Shown here: in pieces, positions 54,126-63,534 of the stretch
How the letters are laid out: each line of letters begins with the position of its first letter
Position numbering within the stretch: the first letter of the stretch is position 1
Source: Bacteroides fragilis
GTDB taxonomy: Bacteria; Bacteroidota; Bacteroidia; Bacteroidales; Bacteroidaceae
Length of the DNA: 64,000 nucleotides
Assembly (NCBI RefSeq): GCF_019583405.1
Contig: NZ_SZUU01000005.1
Coordinates: 291,345 to 355,344 of the forward strand
Direction of reading: 5' to 3'
The notes under the pieces: model-generated
What the model was told of the DNA's origin: nothing
Seen by the model: the letters and a program-made list of their open reading frames with translations, nothing else
Databases searched by the model: none
Position numbers and translations under genes: made by a program

Positions 54126-55588
54126 CTTTGTTTCTTATTTAATGTAATTCGTGCCTGCAGTTCCCAAGTGCGTATACGGTCTTTGTAAAGGTTGTGAGCA
54201 TTCATTTTTACAATGTCGAGAGAGGCATCCGAGTTGTCATCCCAACGGCGGCATAGGTAAACGACCTCGTATACGCGTCCGATCTGATATCGGCGTGAAA
54301 AATTCAATCCTAACGCATAATCTTCACCATAGCTGGTATTGGGTACTTTTACTTCACGTAGTACTGGTGTGTAAAATGCGCGGGGAGCACCTAATCCATT
54401 GATACGTAGTGCATTGTTTCGCCCGTTTTCTGGTGTCCACTCTTTGTGGTCGATAATGCCCGGAGCGATCATGTTCATATCAAAATCTGTCATCATGTAG
54501 GTACCTACTACCATGGCACAATTCTGTTCGTAGAATGCATTGACCATGACTTGCAAAGTACCATCATGGGCATATACATCATCGCTGTCAAGTTGGATGG
54601 CAAACTTGCCGCAAAGAGGATGGTGAACACCCAGATTCCAGCAGCCTCCTATACCCAAGTCATTACGTTCAGGGATCAGGTGAATCAGACGTTCATCGTC
54701 TTTGAATTCATTAATGGCTTCAGTGGTGCCGTCTGTAGAGTGATTGTCAATAACAATCAGGTTGAATTTGAAATCTGCTTTCTGGCTGAGTACAGAACGG
54801 ATGGCATCGCGTATGGTACGAATACGGTTGCGTACCGGGATAATTACAGAAGCTTCGTATGGAAAATTACCGGTGCTGAATTCTATTTTTTCGAACTCGG
54901 GCTTCAGATAGCCGCCTATCTCTTGCAGGTGTTCGGTACATGCCTCTTCCATTTCAATCTGTCGGTCACGATTTTTTGGATCTACATAATCGAATATTTT
55001 TTCACCACTTTTTCGAGTGTCGTTTTCTACTTCCGAATAAAGGTATTCATTGATATGTACCAATAGGTATTTTTGTGAAAGTTTAAGGCGTAGATCGTAG
55101 AGTCCAGCAAAGTTATAGTCGGATTTCATTCGCTTGGTGGCTTCTTTTAAGGCTGAGGCTTTGAAAAGGAGGACAGAACCGAAGTTGAAATCGTCACGGA
55201 GGCTTCCGAACTGGTAATCGATGACCGGGGCATTACTCTGCTTACCTTCTGTTACTTGATAATGGTCGGCGTATACCATGCCGGCAGCCGAATCTTCGGC
55301 AATGTGAATCATCCGCTCAAGGGCAAATAGTCCCAGTTCAAGTGATGTATATTTGGTATAAAGCAATGTGTAACTTGTATCGGAACGGGCAGCAATGGCG
55401 TACATGGAGGCGCTATTGGTGAGCTTGTCTACATAGAGTAGTTCGCATCCCGGTAGTGGATCAAAGATAGGTGAGGTGGCAAGAAGGTAGATTTTCTTCA
55501 CCAAACCTGTTGCCTGTAATCCTTGAACTGTTTTTTCTGCTTGTGCTACTCCCGCGTAAGGGATGAAGCAATTGATTGTTGATTTCAT
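54122..55588 (-). CDS. Family 2 glycosyltransferase
   Basis: 488 residues from the ATG of MKSTINCFIPY (55586-55588). This start is chosen because an earlier codon at 55624 would overlap the upstream gene. The C-terminal ~270 residues are a GT-A fold: ASVIIPVRNRIRTI, VIDNHSTDGT and the DxD-type QLDSDD. The N-terminal half resembles a second, degenerate glycosyltransferase-like domain. The product is unknown; the operon context suggests a cell-wall-linked or storage sugar. Confidence 0.82.
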   Translation of the reverse strand: MKSTINCFIPYAGVAQAEKTVQGLQATGLVKKIYLLATSPIFDPLPGCELLYVDKLTNSASMYAIAARSDTSYTLLYTKYTSLELGLFALERMIHIAEDSAAGMVYADHYQVTEGKQSNAPVIDYQFGSLRDDFNFGSVLLFKASALKEATKRMKSDYNFAGLYDLRLKLSQKYLLVHINEYLYSEVENDTRKSGEKIFDYVDPKNRDRQIEMEEACTEHLQEIGGYLKPEFEKIEFSTGNFPYEASVIIPVRNRIRTIRDAIRSVLSQKADFKFNLIVIDNHSTDGTTEAINEFKDDERLIHLIPERNDLGIGGCWNLGVHHPLCGKFAIQLDSDDVYAHDGTLQVMVNAFYEQNCAMVVGTYMMTDFDMNMIAPGIIDHKEWTPENGRNNALRINGLGAPRAFYTPVLREVKVPNTSYGEDYALGLNFSRRYQIGRVYEVVYLCRRWDDNSDASLDIVKMNAHNLYKDRIRTWELQARITLNKKQR

Positions 55589-55611
55589 ATATGCAAATGT
55601 TTTGATTTGTT

Positions 55612-57477
55612 TTATTCTTTCCACTCGAGTAAGCCTGTTTCACCACTGGTGGCTGTAAACAGTACTTGATGGCGGCTGATGGGGAGTACGGTATTAATCA
55701 GTGAATTGCCGATCTTATGTTTCCACAATACCTGTCCGGTACTTGCATCCAATGCAAAGATAAGTCCTTCTTTGGTACTACTGAATACTACACCGTCTTT
55801 TTCCATCTGCATGGATGGAGCATGTTCGTAGCCAAAGCCTACGTTGGATGCCCAGATTTCTTTTGGAGTGTCGCTGATAGTGGAATAGCAGACCACACTG
55901 TCGTTCATTGTTTTGCTGTAAATTTGTTTTTTGTCTGCAGACAGCCCGATTGTTTCGCGGACCATGGACTGGAAGGTACGCCAAATAGTTTCTCCTGTTT
56001 TTAGGCTGATGGCAGTTATGGCACGTTGCGGGTCGGTGATGAATACTTTTCCGTGTGCTGCTACAGGCCATACGGCAGCAGGGGAGAAGTGCATACGAGT
56101 CAGCCCGCCGGTCCACTTCCAGAGTTCTTTGCCGTTGGATTTATTGAGAGCATAGAGAGTATTGTCCCATGCACCGAATATGACCTTGTCACCTTCTACC
56201 AGAGGTTTCGTTTCGATGTAACCTTTAATGCCGGTATAAGCCCATACTACTTTTCCATTTTTAATGCGAATGGCACGAAAAGTGGAATCGCTGGCACCTA
56301 TGTAAGCAATACCTTTTTCAATGGTTACTGCTCCCAATACCGGTTGGGAAGCTGTAACCCTCCATCGTTCTTTACCGGTTACGGCATCCAGTCCGTAGAT
56401 GTTGTGGTCAGCGGAGCCAAAAACAACGATTCCATCGGCTATGGCAGGTGTACCTACAATACGCTTCTCAGATTGGAAATTCCATAATTTACGTCCCTCT
56501 TTCAGGGTATAGCAGGTCAGGAAACCCAGGTCATCGCCTACATAAACTCTGTCTTTCCAGAGCGCAGGAGAACAATAGATACCTACACCGGTCTGTACCT
56601 GCCAGTCTGCCTTTACTTGTGGATACTCTTTATTTACCGAAAAACTGGGATATTTCACTGCCTTTCCGGTACGGTTATAATAGGATCGGGTGAGCGACAA
56701 GGCAGCCCAACGCTTCATTGGTTCACCAATACGTTGTTCGTAAGTAATGATAGAGTCCGGAGTGATATCAAAAATGCCGTAGCCGCCTATACCGTCCTTG
56801 TCGCGCAGGTTTGAGCGGGTGAGAATACCCGGTATGCCATCGTACGAGAGGAGACGATTACGATGATAGTGTCCTCCAATGAAAGTACGGATGTTGTACG
56901 GACGAACGGCATCGGTGACATCATACCAATTGTCCACATCTCCATCCAGCATAGGGTAGTGGGTGACTAGGATTACAGGCTTGTCTTTTCCGGCTTTATC
57001 CATTTCTTGTTTCATCCACGTGATGTCTTGCGGTACTACATGTCCGTAGGCCATACGCATTAGTGGTCCTGAATTGAAGCCTAAAAACAAGAATCCTTTA
57101 TGTTCGAATTCAAAGCGTTCTCCTCCGAATATTTCGCTGAAAGCGGTACAACCGGAATCACTCCACTTTGTTTCGTGGTTACCTAGTACAACGTAGTATT
57201 TCACTTTCAGTTGGTCCAGAATGGATTTTACAAGTAGCATGGTGGTACGATCCCCCTCTTCGGTAAGGTCTCCGGTGACTAACACAAAGTCTATATCCGG
57301 TGTAGCATTAATTTGTTCGACGGAACGTTTCAAGTCTTCTGTCGGTTTCGGATTATTGGGACTAAGATGTATGTCTGTTAGCTGTGCGAAGCGGAAAGAA
57401 CCTGTTACCTGTGCCTGTGTGACAACAGGTAACAGGAAAAACAAAATGATTACGAATATAGAAAGTCTTCTATTCAT
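55612..57477 (-). CDS. Metallophosphoesterase fused to PQQ-type beta-propeller
   Basis: A 621-residue exported protein. The N-terminal calcineurin-like phosphoesterase has all metal motifs: DIH (RFAQLTDIHLS), GDLTEEGD, GNHE and GGHYHRN. Residues ~280-615 are a seven-to-eight-bladed propeller of PQQ/PknB type (repeats such as GKERWRV, GKVVWAYTG, GKELWKWTG). The fusion would hydrolyse a phosphoester in the periplasm, with the propeller for binding. It is co-directional with the GT2 gene (23-nt gap from the chosen start). Confidence 0.88.
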   Translation of the reverse strand: MNRRLSIFVIILFFLLPVVTQAQVTGSFRFAQLTDIHLSPNNPKPTEDLKRSVEQINATPDIDFVLVTGDLTEEGDRTTMLLVKSILDQLKVKYYVVLGNHETKWSDSGCTAFSEIFGGERFEFEHKGFLFLGFNSGPLMRMAYGHVVPQDITWMKQEMDKAGKDKPVILVTHYPMLDGDVDNWYDVTDAVRPYNIRTFIGGHYHRNRLLSYDGIPGILTRSNLRDKDGIGGYGIFDITPDSIITYEQRIGEPMKRWAALSLTRSYYNRTGKAVKYPSFSVNKEYPQVKADWQVQTGVGIYCSPALWKDRVYVGDDLGFLTCYTLKEGRKLWNFQSEKRIVGTPAIADGIVVFGSADHNIYGLDAVTGKERWRVTASQPVLGAVTIEKGIAYIGASDSTFRAIRIKNGKVVWAYTGIKGYIETKPLVEGDKVIFGAWDNTLYALNKSNGKELWKWTGGLTRMHFSPAAVWPVAAHGKVFITDPQRAITAISLKTGETIWRTFQSMVRETIGLSADKKQIYSKTMNDSVVCYSTISDTPKEIWASNVGFGYEHAPSMQMEKDGVVFSSTKEGLIFALDASTGQVLWKHKIGNSLINTVLPISRHQVLFTATSGETGLLEWKE

Positions 57478-57570
57478 AGATGATGATTTTATTTGTTATA
57501 ACTCTACTGTTTATTAACTTTAAAGCTTTCGGGCAAACTCCTTGTGTGGGAGGATTGGAAATCTTCTGTT

Positions 57571-60500
57571 TTAGTGTTCGAAAAAAGTCAGTATGGCTTT
57601 CATCAACAGTTCTCTTTCTGTGGCTGTACGTATTGATTCAAATGGGAATCCCAGTACGCAGGTTTTATAGTTTCCTTTGTAGGCTATGCCGGCACTCAAA
57701 TTATTTTCTGAATACCGTAGTACGGTGAATGCTCCTTGTGCAGTCGGTTCGATAGCATCTGGTGATTCTACAACATACGATTCTGGGTTCAGCTCCTGAT
57801 AATAAGTGTAGTTTCCTGTAATTTGTGGGAATGGAGAGGCTACGCTTCTCACTTTTCCGTTACGGGCTGCTTGTCCTACACGCCATTTGTATTTCAATAT
57901 TTCTCTGGCAAACTTTTGGTCTTTTTTATTTGCTTTCACCAGGTGATTGTCCCACAAGTCGGATCCTACATAAGCACCTGATACGAAAAAGTTACCTCCT
58001 GACTGGCAGTAGTCTGTGATGGCATCTTGCATCTTTTGGTTAAATGTTTTAAATTCTAATGGATGGATTCCTCCACGTCCTATTTTGGTCTGGCATTGTT
58101 TTCCTAATATAAGATCTACGTATTTATAGTCATTCATACAGGTCTGTTTTTTTCTTTCTTTAAGAGAAGAGGTGGGAGGAGCGATACTTTCGTCACTGCA
58201 AGATGTAAACGAGTAGCCTGCTTTCAAAATTGCTTCTCCGTGTATAGCTGGGTAGTCGAATGTATTCCCGGAAATTACCATCGTTTCGTGTGTGCCATAA
58301 CTGTCACCGAATCCGGAAGCATCGTCGTCCATCCATGGGATCTGCCGTCGGAATTCTTTCATCGGGCCGATGTAGCTAATGTCGCTTTTGTAGGGTACTC
58401 CGTGATCCAGTTGGTCTAAGAATCCGGCTAAAGTGTCCGCATCTGCCGTAAAATCTGCAGGGGCACAGATCCGGTCAAATCCATTTATGACTAATACAGT
58501 CCCTTTGTCATTAAAAGCTTTTCCAATAGAGAGGATTTCCGATGGAAAACTTTCACCTCCTTTGTTTAAGGCGGTCACTTTGAAACTGCAAACTACGCCC
58601 GAAGGGATGACTGTTTGATAGTCTGTGGAATTTACAATCACACCATTATCGAAGTCGCTGTCTCCGATGCGGGTATATACAATATACTGGTCGGCTTTTG
58701 CGGTAGTTTCCAACGGATCGTATACCGGTTGCCAGGAGAGTGCGATCCGGTTGCCTTCTTTAAAGCGAAGACTCATGTGATCGACGGGTAAAGGCTGTAC
58801 TACATATTTCATTTTATATTGTGAACAAATGAACTTCAGCATTCCTTTGTAAATGGCACGGCTTACGGTGAAGCGGAAACGAGGGTCGAGTCCGTAACGC
58901 ATGTCGGCAAAGTTTTGATGTGACAGTAGTTCCAATAACATCGTTGGCACTCGCGGTACACGTGCTTCGTAATAAGATTGATTCCACATTCCCCGACGTG
59001 TCCATTCGGGTTCATATAAGGTACGGATATCTTTTACGATGTTTGATTGTATCAGATCGCATAGATCGCGGGAAGCATATCGTGAAGTACCGTTTGCATA
59101 TACACCGTTATAGGCCGAAGTCTGGAAAATACCGAGTGTACCGATGATCGTGTCACCAAAAGTGGTGCCTGCATCTGAATGGAAAGCGAAGGCCATGTCC
59201 ACGGGAATGTTCAGTCCTTTTTCTGTAGGGTTGGCAGCAGAACCTCCTGCGAGGTAGTTCACCCAAATTCCACGTGATTTGTAGTCATCGGTATAATCGT
59301 TTTTACCATGACTGTCTGAATAAACGCTGTCCGGTATACCTGCCCATTGCATCCAGTAGCGGGCTGCTTCGCAGAAACGAGGATAACCACTAACCTCGTA
59401 TGGATAGTCTGCTTGAGGTATCGGATGACAGGTGTCAATTACCATTGTGTCCGAACTTTTTGTATTTTTCGTAGCTCCTTCAACGGAGATTCTCCGGGCA
59501 ATGTTGCCGTAGCCGCCACCTATTTTTACGGCATCAGCTGTCACCAAGCGTCCTTCTTTAGCCGATTGGTTGCTAAGGACAATTTTACAATCAGTTTTAC
59601 CGGTACCGAAGTTAAAGGTTCCCAAATAAATCCAAGTTCCTCCACCCATCTGCTGATTCACCTTGAATTGCGATGTACCACTTTGGTGATAGACAGTATA
59701 AAGGGCATCTTCCGTACTGTTTTCTAGTGTTTTATAAGAAACGTATACGGCATATCGTCCTGCCCGGGGAATTTCGGGTATCCATTCGGCAGTGCTTATA
59801 GTTCCTTTTTTAATAGTTTCAGTCTGGCGGTAAGTACCTTCACGAAAAGGATTCTCGAAATCTTTGTACGTTTCCCTTAAGTGGGCGAATCCTGCTTCTG
59901 TCCCATTTCTCCATGCTTGGCTTCCGTTTAGCTCTGAATAAACCGAATGTCTGTCCCTACATCCATCGTTGTCTACGATGATTTCGACAGTTTGTGTGTC
60001 TCTTTCACGAGGGAGAAGTACTGTTGCACCTGCGTTTTCAAGCATTGGAACAAGATATGGAAGTACATAACTTTGGGTATATAGATCCTCAACTGTCTGA
60101 AATATTCGTGCACGTTGCCACTCCCAACGGGTCAGTTTGGATTCGTAATAAAAACCGTGACTTTGCCACAGGGCGATGTGTCGGTTCTGCAATCCGTATA
60201 TGGGGGTATACGGAACAGATAACCGTGTAATCAAGGGTGTGTTTACTTTGTGGCTGAATGTTGGAACTTTCTTGCCTTTTTTATTATGAAATGCCAAGGG
60301 AATTAGTTCTTCGATGGCATGGTGGTCTGTCCGGATCTGTAATCTGCGTTTTGCCAACTCTGGGGGAAGTAGCGCTTTGACACCTTGGTAGATTTCGGCT
60401 ACATTGTCTGTACGGAAAGGGATATACGAACAGTTCATGTTGGCGAAAAGTACCAATTCATTTCCTTCTGTCTTGACAGAATCTATACGGATTTTGCCTA

Positions 60501-60642
60501 CAGAAATTTCTTTTCGGGCAGTTTTATTCAGAAAGTCTCCTATCTGTGAACAGAGTTCTTTAGATAGGTCTTGGGCTGCTGCGGCTTGTGGGAATAAGCC
60601 GGCTGTAAGCAGCAGAATCAGGGAAGTGTGGATTGGTTTCAT
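57571..60642 (-). CDS. Large N-acetylmuramoyl-L-alanine amidase-like protein with golvesin-like and FnIII domains
   Basis: A 1,023-residue exported protein (signal 1-23). The N-terminal part and residues ~480-620 contain amidase_3-like pieces (GFYYES, then AFHSDAGTTFGD and MLLELLSHQNFADMRYG with the zinc-type His and Glu), split by an inserted golvesin/xanthan-lyase-type carbohydrate domain (about 250-385, AGRYAVYVSYKT). A fibronectin-III-like domain follows near 640-740. It probably removes peptides from MurNAc before NamZ and transport. Catalytic roles are inferred from family patterns. Confidence 0.82.
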   Translation of the reverse strand: MKPIHTSLILLLTAGLFPQAAAAQDLSKELCSQIGDFLNKTARKEISVGKIRIDSVKTEGNELVLFANMNCSYIPFRTDNVAEIYQGVKALLPPELAKRRLQIRTDHHAIEELIPLAFHNKKGKKVPTFSHKVNTPLITRLSVPYTPIYGLQNRHIALWQSHGFYYESKLTRWEWQRARIFQTVEDLYTQSYVLPYLVPMLENAGATVLLPRERDTQTVEIIVDNDGCRDRHSVYSELNGSQAWRNGTEAGFAHLRETYKDFENPFREGTYRQTETIKKGTISTAEWIPEIPRAGRYAVYVSYKTLENSTEDALYTVYHQSGTSQFKVNQQMGGGTWIYLGTFNFGTGKTDCKIVLSNQSAKEGRLVTADAVKIGGGYGNIARRISVEGATKNTKSSDTMVIDTCHPIPQADYPYEVSGYPRFCEAARYWMQWAGIPDSVYSDSHGKNDYTDDYKSRGIWVNYLAGGSAANPTEKGLNIPVDMAFAFHSDAGTTFGDTIIGTLGIFQTSAYNGVYANGTSRYASRDLCDLIQSNIVKDIRTLYEPEWTRRGMWNQSYYEARVPRVPTMLLELLSHQNFADMRYGLDPRFRFTVSRAIYKGMLKFICSQYKMKYVVQPLPVDHMSLRFKEGNRIALSWQPVYDPLETTAKADQYIVYTRIGDSDFDNGVIVNSTDYQTVIPSGVVCSFKVTALNKGGESFPSEILSIGKAFNDKGTVLVINGFDRICAPADFTADADTLAGFLDQLDHGVPYKSDISYIGPMKEFRRQIPWMDDDASGFGDSYGTHETMVISGNTFDYPAIHGEAILKAGYSFTSCSDESIAPPTSSLKERKKQTCMNDYKYVDLILGKQCQTKIGRGGIHPLEFKTFNQKMQDAITDYCQSGGNFFVSGAYVGSDLWDNHLVKANKKDQKFAREILKYKWRVGQAARNGKVRSVASPFPQITGNYTYYQELNPESYVVESPDAIEPTAQGAFTVLRYSENNLSAGIAYKGNYKTCVLGFPFESIRTATERELLMKAILTFFEH

Positions 60643-60658
60643 TTGTATGTATGTTAAG

Positions 60659-62107
60659 TTAATTGTTTTTCTTAATCAGGAGGCATAGGCCTATAAAAGT
60701 GAACATAGCATTAAATATTAGTAGCTCGTAACTGAATTGATAACCATTGAACCAGGTCTCCGAGTTCTTTTGCAAAATGAAACAGAGGATGGGTGAGAGT
60801 ATGGCTACCAGGGGGATATATCGGTCACGTACTTGTTTTTTAGTAAAAATGCCAAAGGCGAACAGGCCTAAAATAGGGCCATATGTATAGCTGGCGAGGA
60901 TGTAGACAGCATCAATAACGCTGGTATTATTCAGTAGATTGAATACGAAGATGACAATTCCCATGACGACTGCCATGCCGATATGTACTCGTTTACGTAT
61001 CTTTTGTACAGTCTTTTCTGTTTTCCCTTTGCTTCCCAGTATGTCTACGGTGAACGAGGTAGTCAGTGCTGTCAGGGCTGATCCTGCTGCGGAATAAGCT
61101 GCTGAAATCAATCCAATGATGAACAAGATGCCCACAATGGCAGGAAAATATCCACCTGTAGCGATCATAGGGAAAAGCTCGTCACTTTTTGCCGGGTTTG
61201 CGATGCCCTGGCGTGACGTGAAGATATAGAGCAGTACTCCCAGCATCAGAAATAAGAGGATGATGAAAAATTGGGAGATGCCGCTGGTAATCATATTCTT
61301 TTGTGAGTCTTTGACGTTTTTACAGCTTAGGTTACGTTGCATCATGTCCTGGTCGAGTCCTGTCATGGCTATCATTGTAAACACACCGGCAAGAAACTGC
61401 TTGAAGAAGTAACGTTTGTCATTTACGTCGTCAAAAAAGAACATACGTGACAGGGAACTGTCGGAGATACTGGAAATCATCTCTGTGAAACTGAGCTGCA
61501 GATCGGTGGCAATGTAGTAAATACATAATACGACGGATACTACCAGACAGAATGTTTTCAGTGAATCAGTCCAAATCAGTGATTTCACTCCTCCACGGAA
61601 TGTATAGAGCCAGACCAATGTTACTGTGAGAATGACATTCAGGATGAAAGGCATGTGAAAAGGTTCGAAAACCAGAAATTGTAATGTGAGGCATACGAGG
61701 AATAACCGTACAGCTGCTCCCAGCATTTTGGAGATGAAGAAAAACCATGCTCCTGTCTTATAAGAAGAGGTCCCGAAACGGCTCTCCAAGTACTCATAAA
61801 TGGATACCAAATTCATCCGGTAGAACAAGGGTATCAAAACAAAGGCTATAACGATTTGTCCGGTTACAAAACCAAGTACCATTTGCAAGTATGAGAAATT
61901 ACTGACTCCAACCATGCCGGGAACCGATACAAAGGTGACTCCGGATATGCTGGAACCAATCATGGCAAAGGCTACCACATACCAAGCCGACTTGCGGTTA
62001 CCCACAAAGAACCCTTCGTTATCAGCTTTTCTTCCTGCAATGTATGAAATGGTAAACAATATCAGGAAATAAGCAGCAATAGTGATTAATACCGCTATAG
62101 GTGTCAT
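60659..62107 (-). CDS. Sodium:solute symporter (SSS family)
   Basis: A 482-residue transporter with about thirteen helices, starting ITIAAYFLILFTISYIAGRK and containing SSISGVTFVSVPGMVG, the SSS/SGLT signature region. It takes up a small solute with sodium. Its place between an amidase and a NamZ-type gene suggests sialic acid-like or amino sugars, or MurNAc; the solute is not readable. The gap to the next gene is 16 nt. Confidence 0.9.
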   Translation of the reverse strand: MTPIAVLITIAAYFLILFTISYIAGRKADNEGFFVGNRKSAWYVVAFAMIGSSISGVTFVSVPGMVGVSNFSYLQMVLGFVTGQIVIAFVLIPLFYRMNLVSIYEYLESRFGTSSYKTGAWFFFISKMLGAAVRLFLVCLTLQFLVFEPFHMPFILNVILTVTLVWLYTFRGGVKSLIWTDSLKTFCLVVSVVLCIYYIATDLQLSFTEMISSISDSSLSRMFFFDDVNDKRYFFKQFLAGVFTMIAMTGLDQDMMQRNLSCKNVKDSQKNMITSGISQFFIILLFLMLGVLLYIFTSRQGIANPAKSDELFPMIATGGYFPAIVGILFIIGLISAAYSAAGSALTALTTSFTVDILGSKGKTEKTVQKIRKRVHIGMAVVMGIVIFVFNLLNNTSVIDAVYILASYTYGPILGLFAFGIFTKKQVRDRYIPLVAILSPILCFILQKNSETWFNGYQFSYELLIFNAMFTFIGLCLLIKKNN

Positions 62108-62150
62108 GTTTTTCAGATTAATGAATATAATATTTCCGGTTAAGAGTTAA

Positions 62151-63320
62151 TCAATTGTCTGGATAGAGTAGATAAGGCTTTCGCTGTACTTTGAACTTTT
62201 CGACATCCTCTTTCCATCTTGCTTTTATTTCGTCGGCATTTTTGCCCTCTTCTATCATTTTACGTACATAGTCCGTACCGATCAGCAACTCAAAAAATGG
62301 TCTGAAGAAATGGTCCCCCATATTTAGATTACGATAGGCATCGATTATGTAGGTTAGGTTTACTCCTTTTTTCCATATATCTTCGTCGCTGAGATTGCTT
62401 AGATTTACTCCATGACACAATTTATTAAGTTGTGGTGGGTTCTTTGCTCCTGGGACACTTCGAGGAGTAAAACTGTAGTTGTATCCGGTCATATTAGGAT
62501 GTCCGTAAACTTGGAAAGGTAAACTGGTCCCGCGTCCCAGACTTACCGGGGTCGCTTCAAAAAAGCAAGTAGAAGGATATAGGTAGATAGCCTTCATATT
62601 CGGCAGGTTAGGCGAAGGAGGAATGGGGAGGCGATACATCGTTTGGTGAGTGTAGTTCTTACAAGGAATGACTGTCACATCACAAGTCCGTGAGGAGGGT
62701 AACCAACTCTCACCGTTGACCATCAGGGCTAACTCACCCAGTGTCATTCCATGTACAACGGGAATAGGTAATCCGCCTACTCCTGATTTATATTTCATAT
62801 CCAATATCGGTCCATCGACATAATGTCCGTTCGGATTGGGACGGTCTAAGATAAGAATCTTACGGTTGTATTCTGAACAGGCATCCATCAGCCTTATCAT
62901 AGATATATAATAAGTATAGAAACGTAACCCTACATCTTGTATGTCTACAATCAATATGTCGAACTTTTGTATGGAACTCTCACTGGGTTTCTTGGATTTT
63001 CCATCGTAGAGAGAAAGGATGGGTACTCCTGTTTTTGAATCTACTGTATTGGATACATGTTCTCCGGCATCGGCATTTCCTCGAAAACCATGTTCGGGAG
63101 AGAAAATAGCGACTACATTGAACTTGTTTTCCAGCAAAACATCCAGAATGTGCTTGTTTCCTATCATTCCGGTATGATTAGAAAAAATGGCTATTCGCTT
63201 ATTTTTCAGGATTGGAAAGTAAGCATTGGTTTGTTCGGCACCTACGATTACCTCTTTCTTTTGTGCTTGACAAAAGAGAGTACTGCATAATAAAGTGATT
63301 ATAAGTAGTATCTTTTTCAT
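62151..63320 (-). CDS. namZ: DUF1343 exo-beta-N-acetylmuramidase (second NamZ-type)
   Basis: A 389-residue exported paralogue of the protein at 49210: signal 1-20, FSNHTGMIG, FSPEHGFRGNADAGEHV (Glu76, His77), PILSLYDGKSKKP and DIQDVGLRFYTY. T. forsythia also has two NamZ proteins, reported to differ in product size. It is the first gene of the long minus-strand run, directly after the only promoter-like element upstream. Confidence 0.9.
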   Translation of the reverse strand: MKKILLIITLLCSTLFCQAQKKEVIVGAEQTNAYFPILKNKRIAIFSNHTGMIGNKHILDVLLENKFNVVAIFSPEHGFRGNADAGEHVSNTVDSKTGVPILSLYDGKSKKPSESSIQKFDILIVDIQDVGLRFYTYYISMIRLMDACSEYNRKILILDRPNPNGHYVDGPILDMKYKSGVGGLPIPVVHGMTLGELALMVNGESWLPSSRTCDVTVIPCKNYTHQTMYRLPIPPSPNLPNMKAIYLYPSTCFFEATPVSLGRGTSLPFQVYGHPNMTGYNYSFTPRSVPGAKNPPQLNKLCHGVNLSNLSDEDIWKKGVNLTYIIDAYRNLNMGDHFFRPFFELLIGTDYVRKMIEEGKNADEIKARWKEDVEKFKVQRKPYLLYPDN

Positions 63321-63351
63321 AAAAATAGTATTAGCAGGAATTTCTTTGTAG

Positions 63352-63359
63352 CAAAGATA
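63352..63359 (-). promoter_or_regulatory. -7 element of the peptidoglycan salvage operon
   Basis: The minus strand reads TATCTTTG, 31 nt before the ATG at 63320; a TTTG lies 16 nt further upstream (63376-63379). It could serve all 14 genes down to 41513, whose gaps are all under 100 nt. Confidence 0.6.
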
Positions 63360-63534
63360 GTTTTTATTTTAATATCAAAAACATATATTTAGATATATTT
63401 TGTATTATAATTAATAATTTGCAAATTGAATCTTTCTCTGAAACTATAGGATAGAATATAAAACTCTTCCTATTTCTATGGTTCAAATTGTCATAGGAAT
63501 AGGATGAACTTTGTATTTTGCTGAGTATCCCTGA

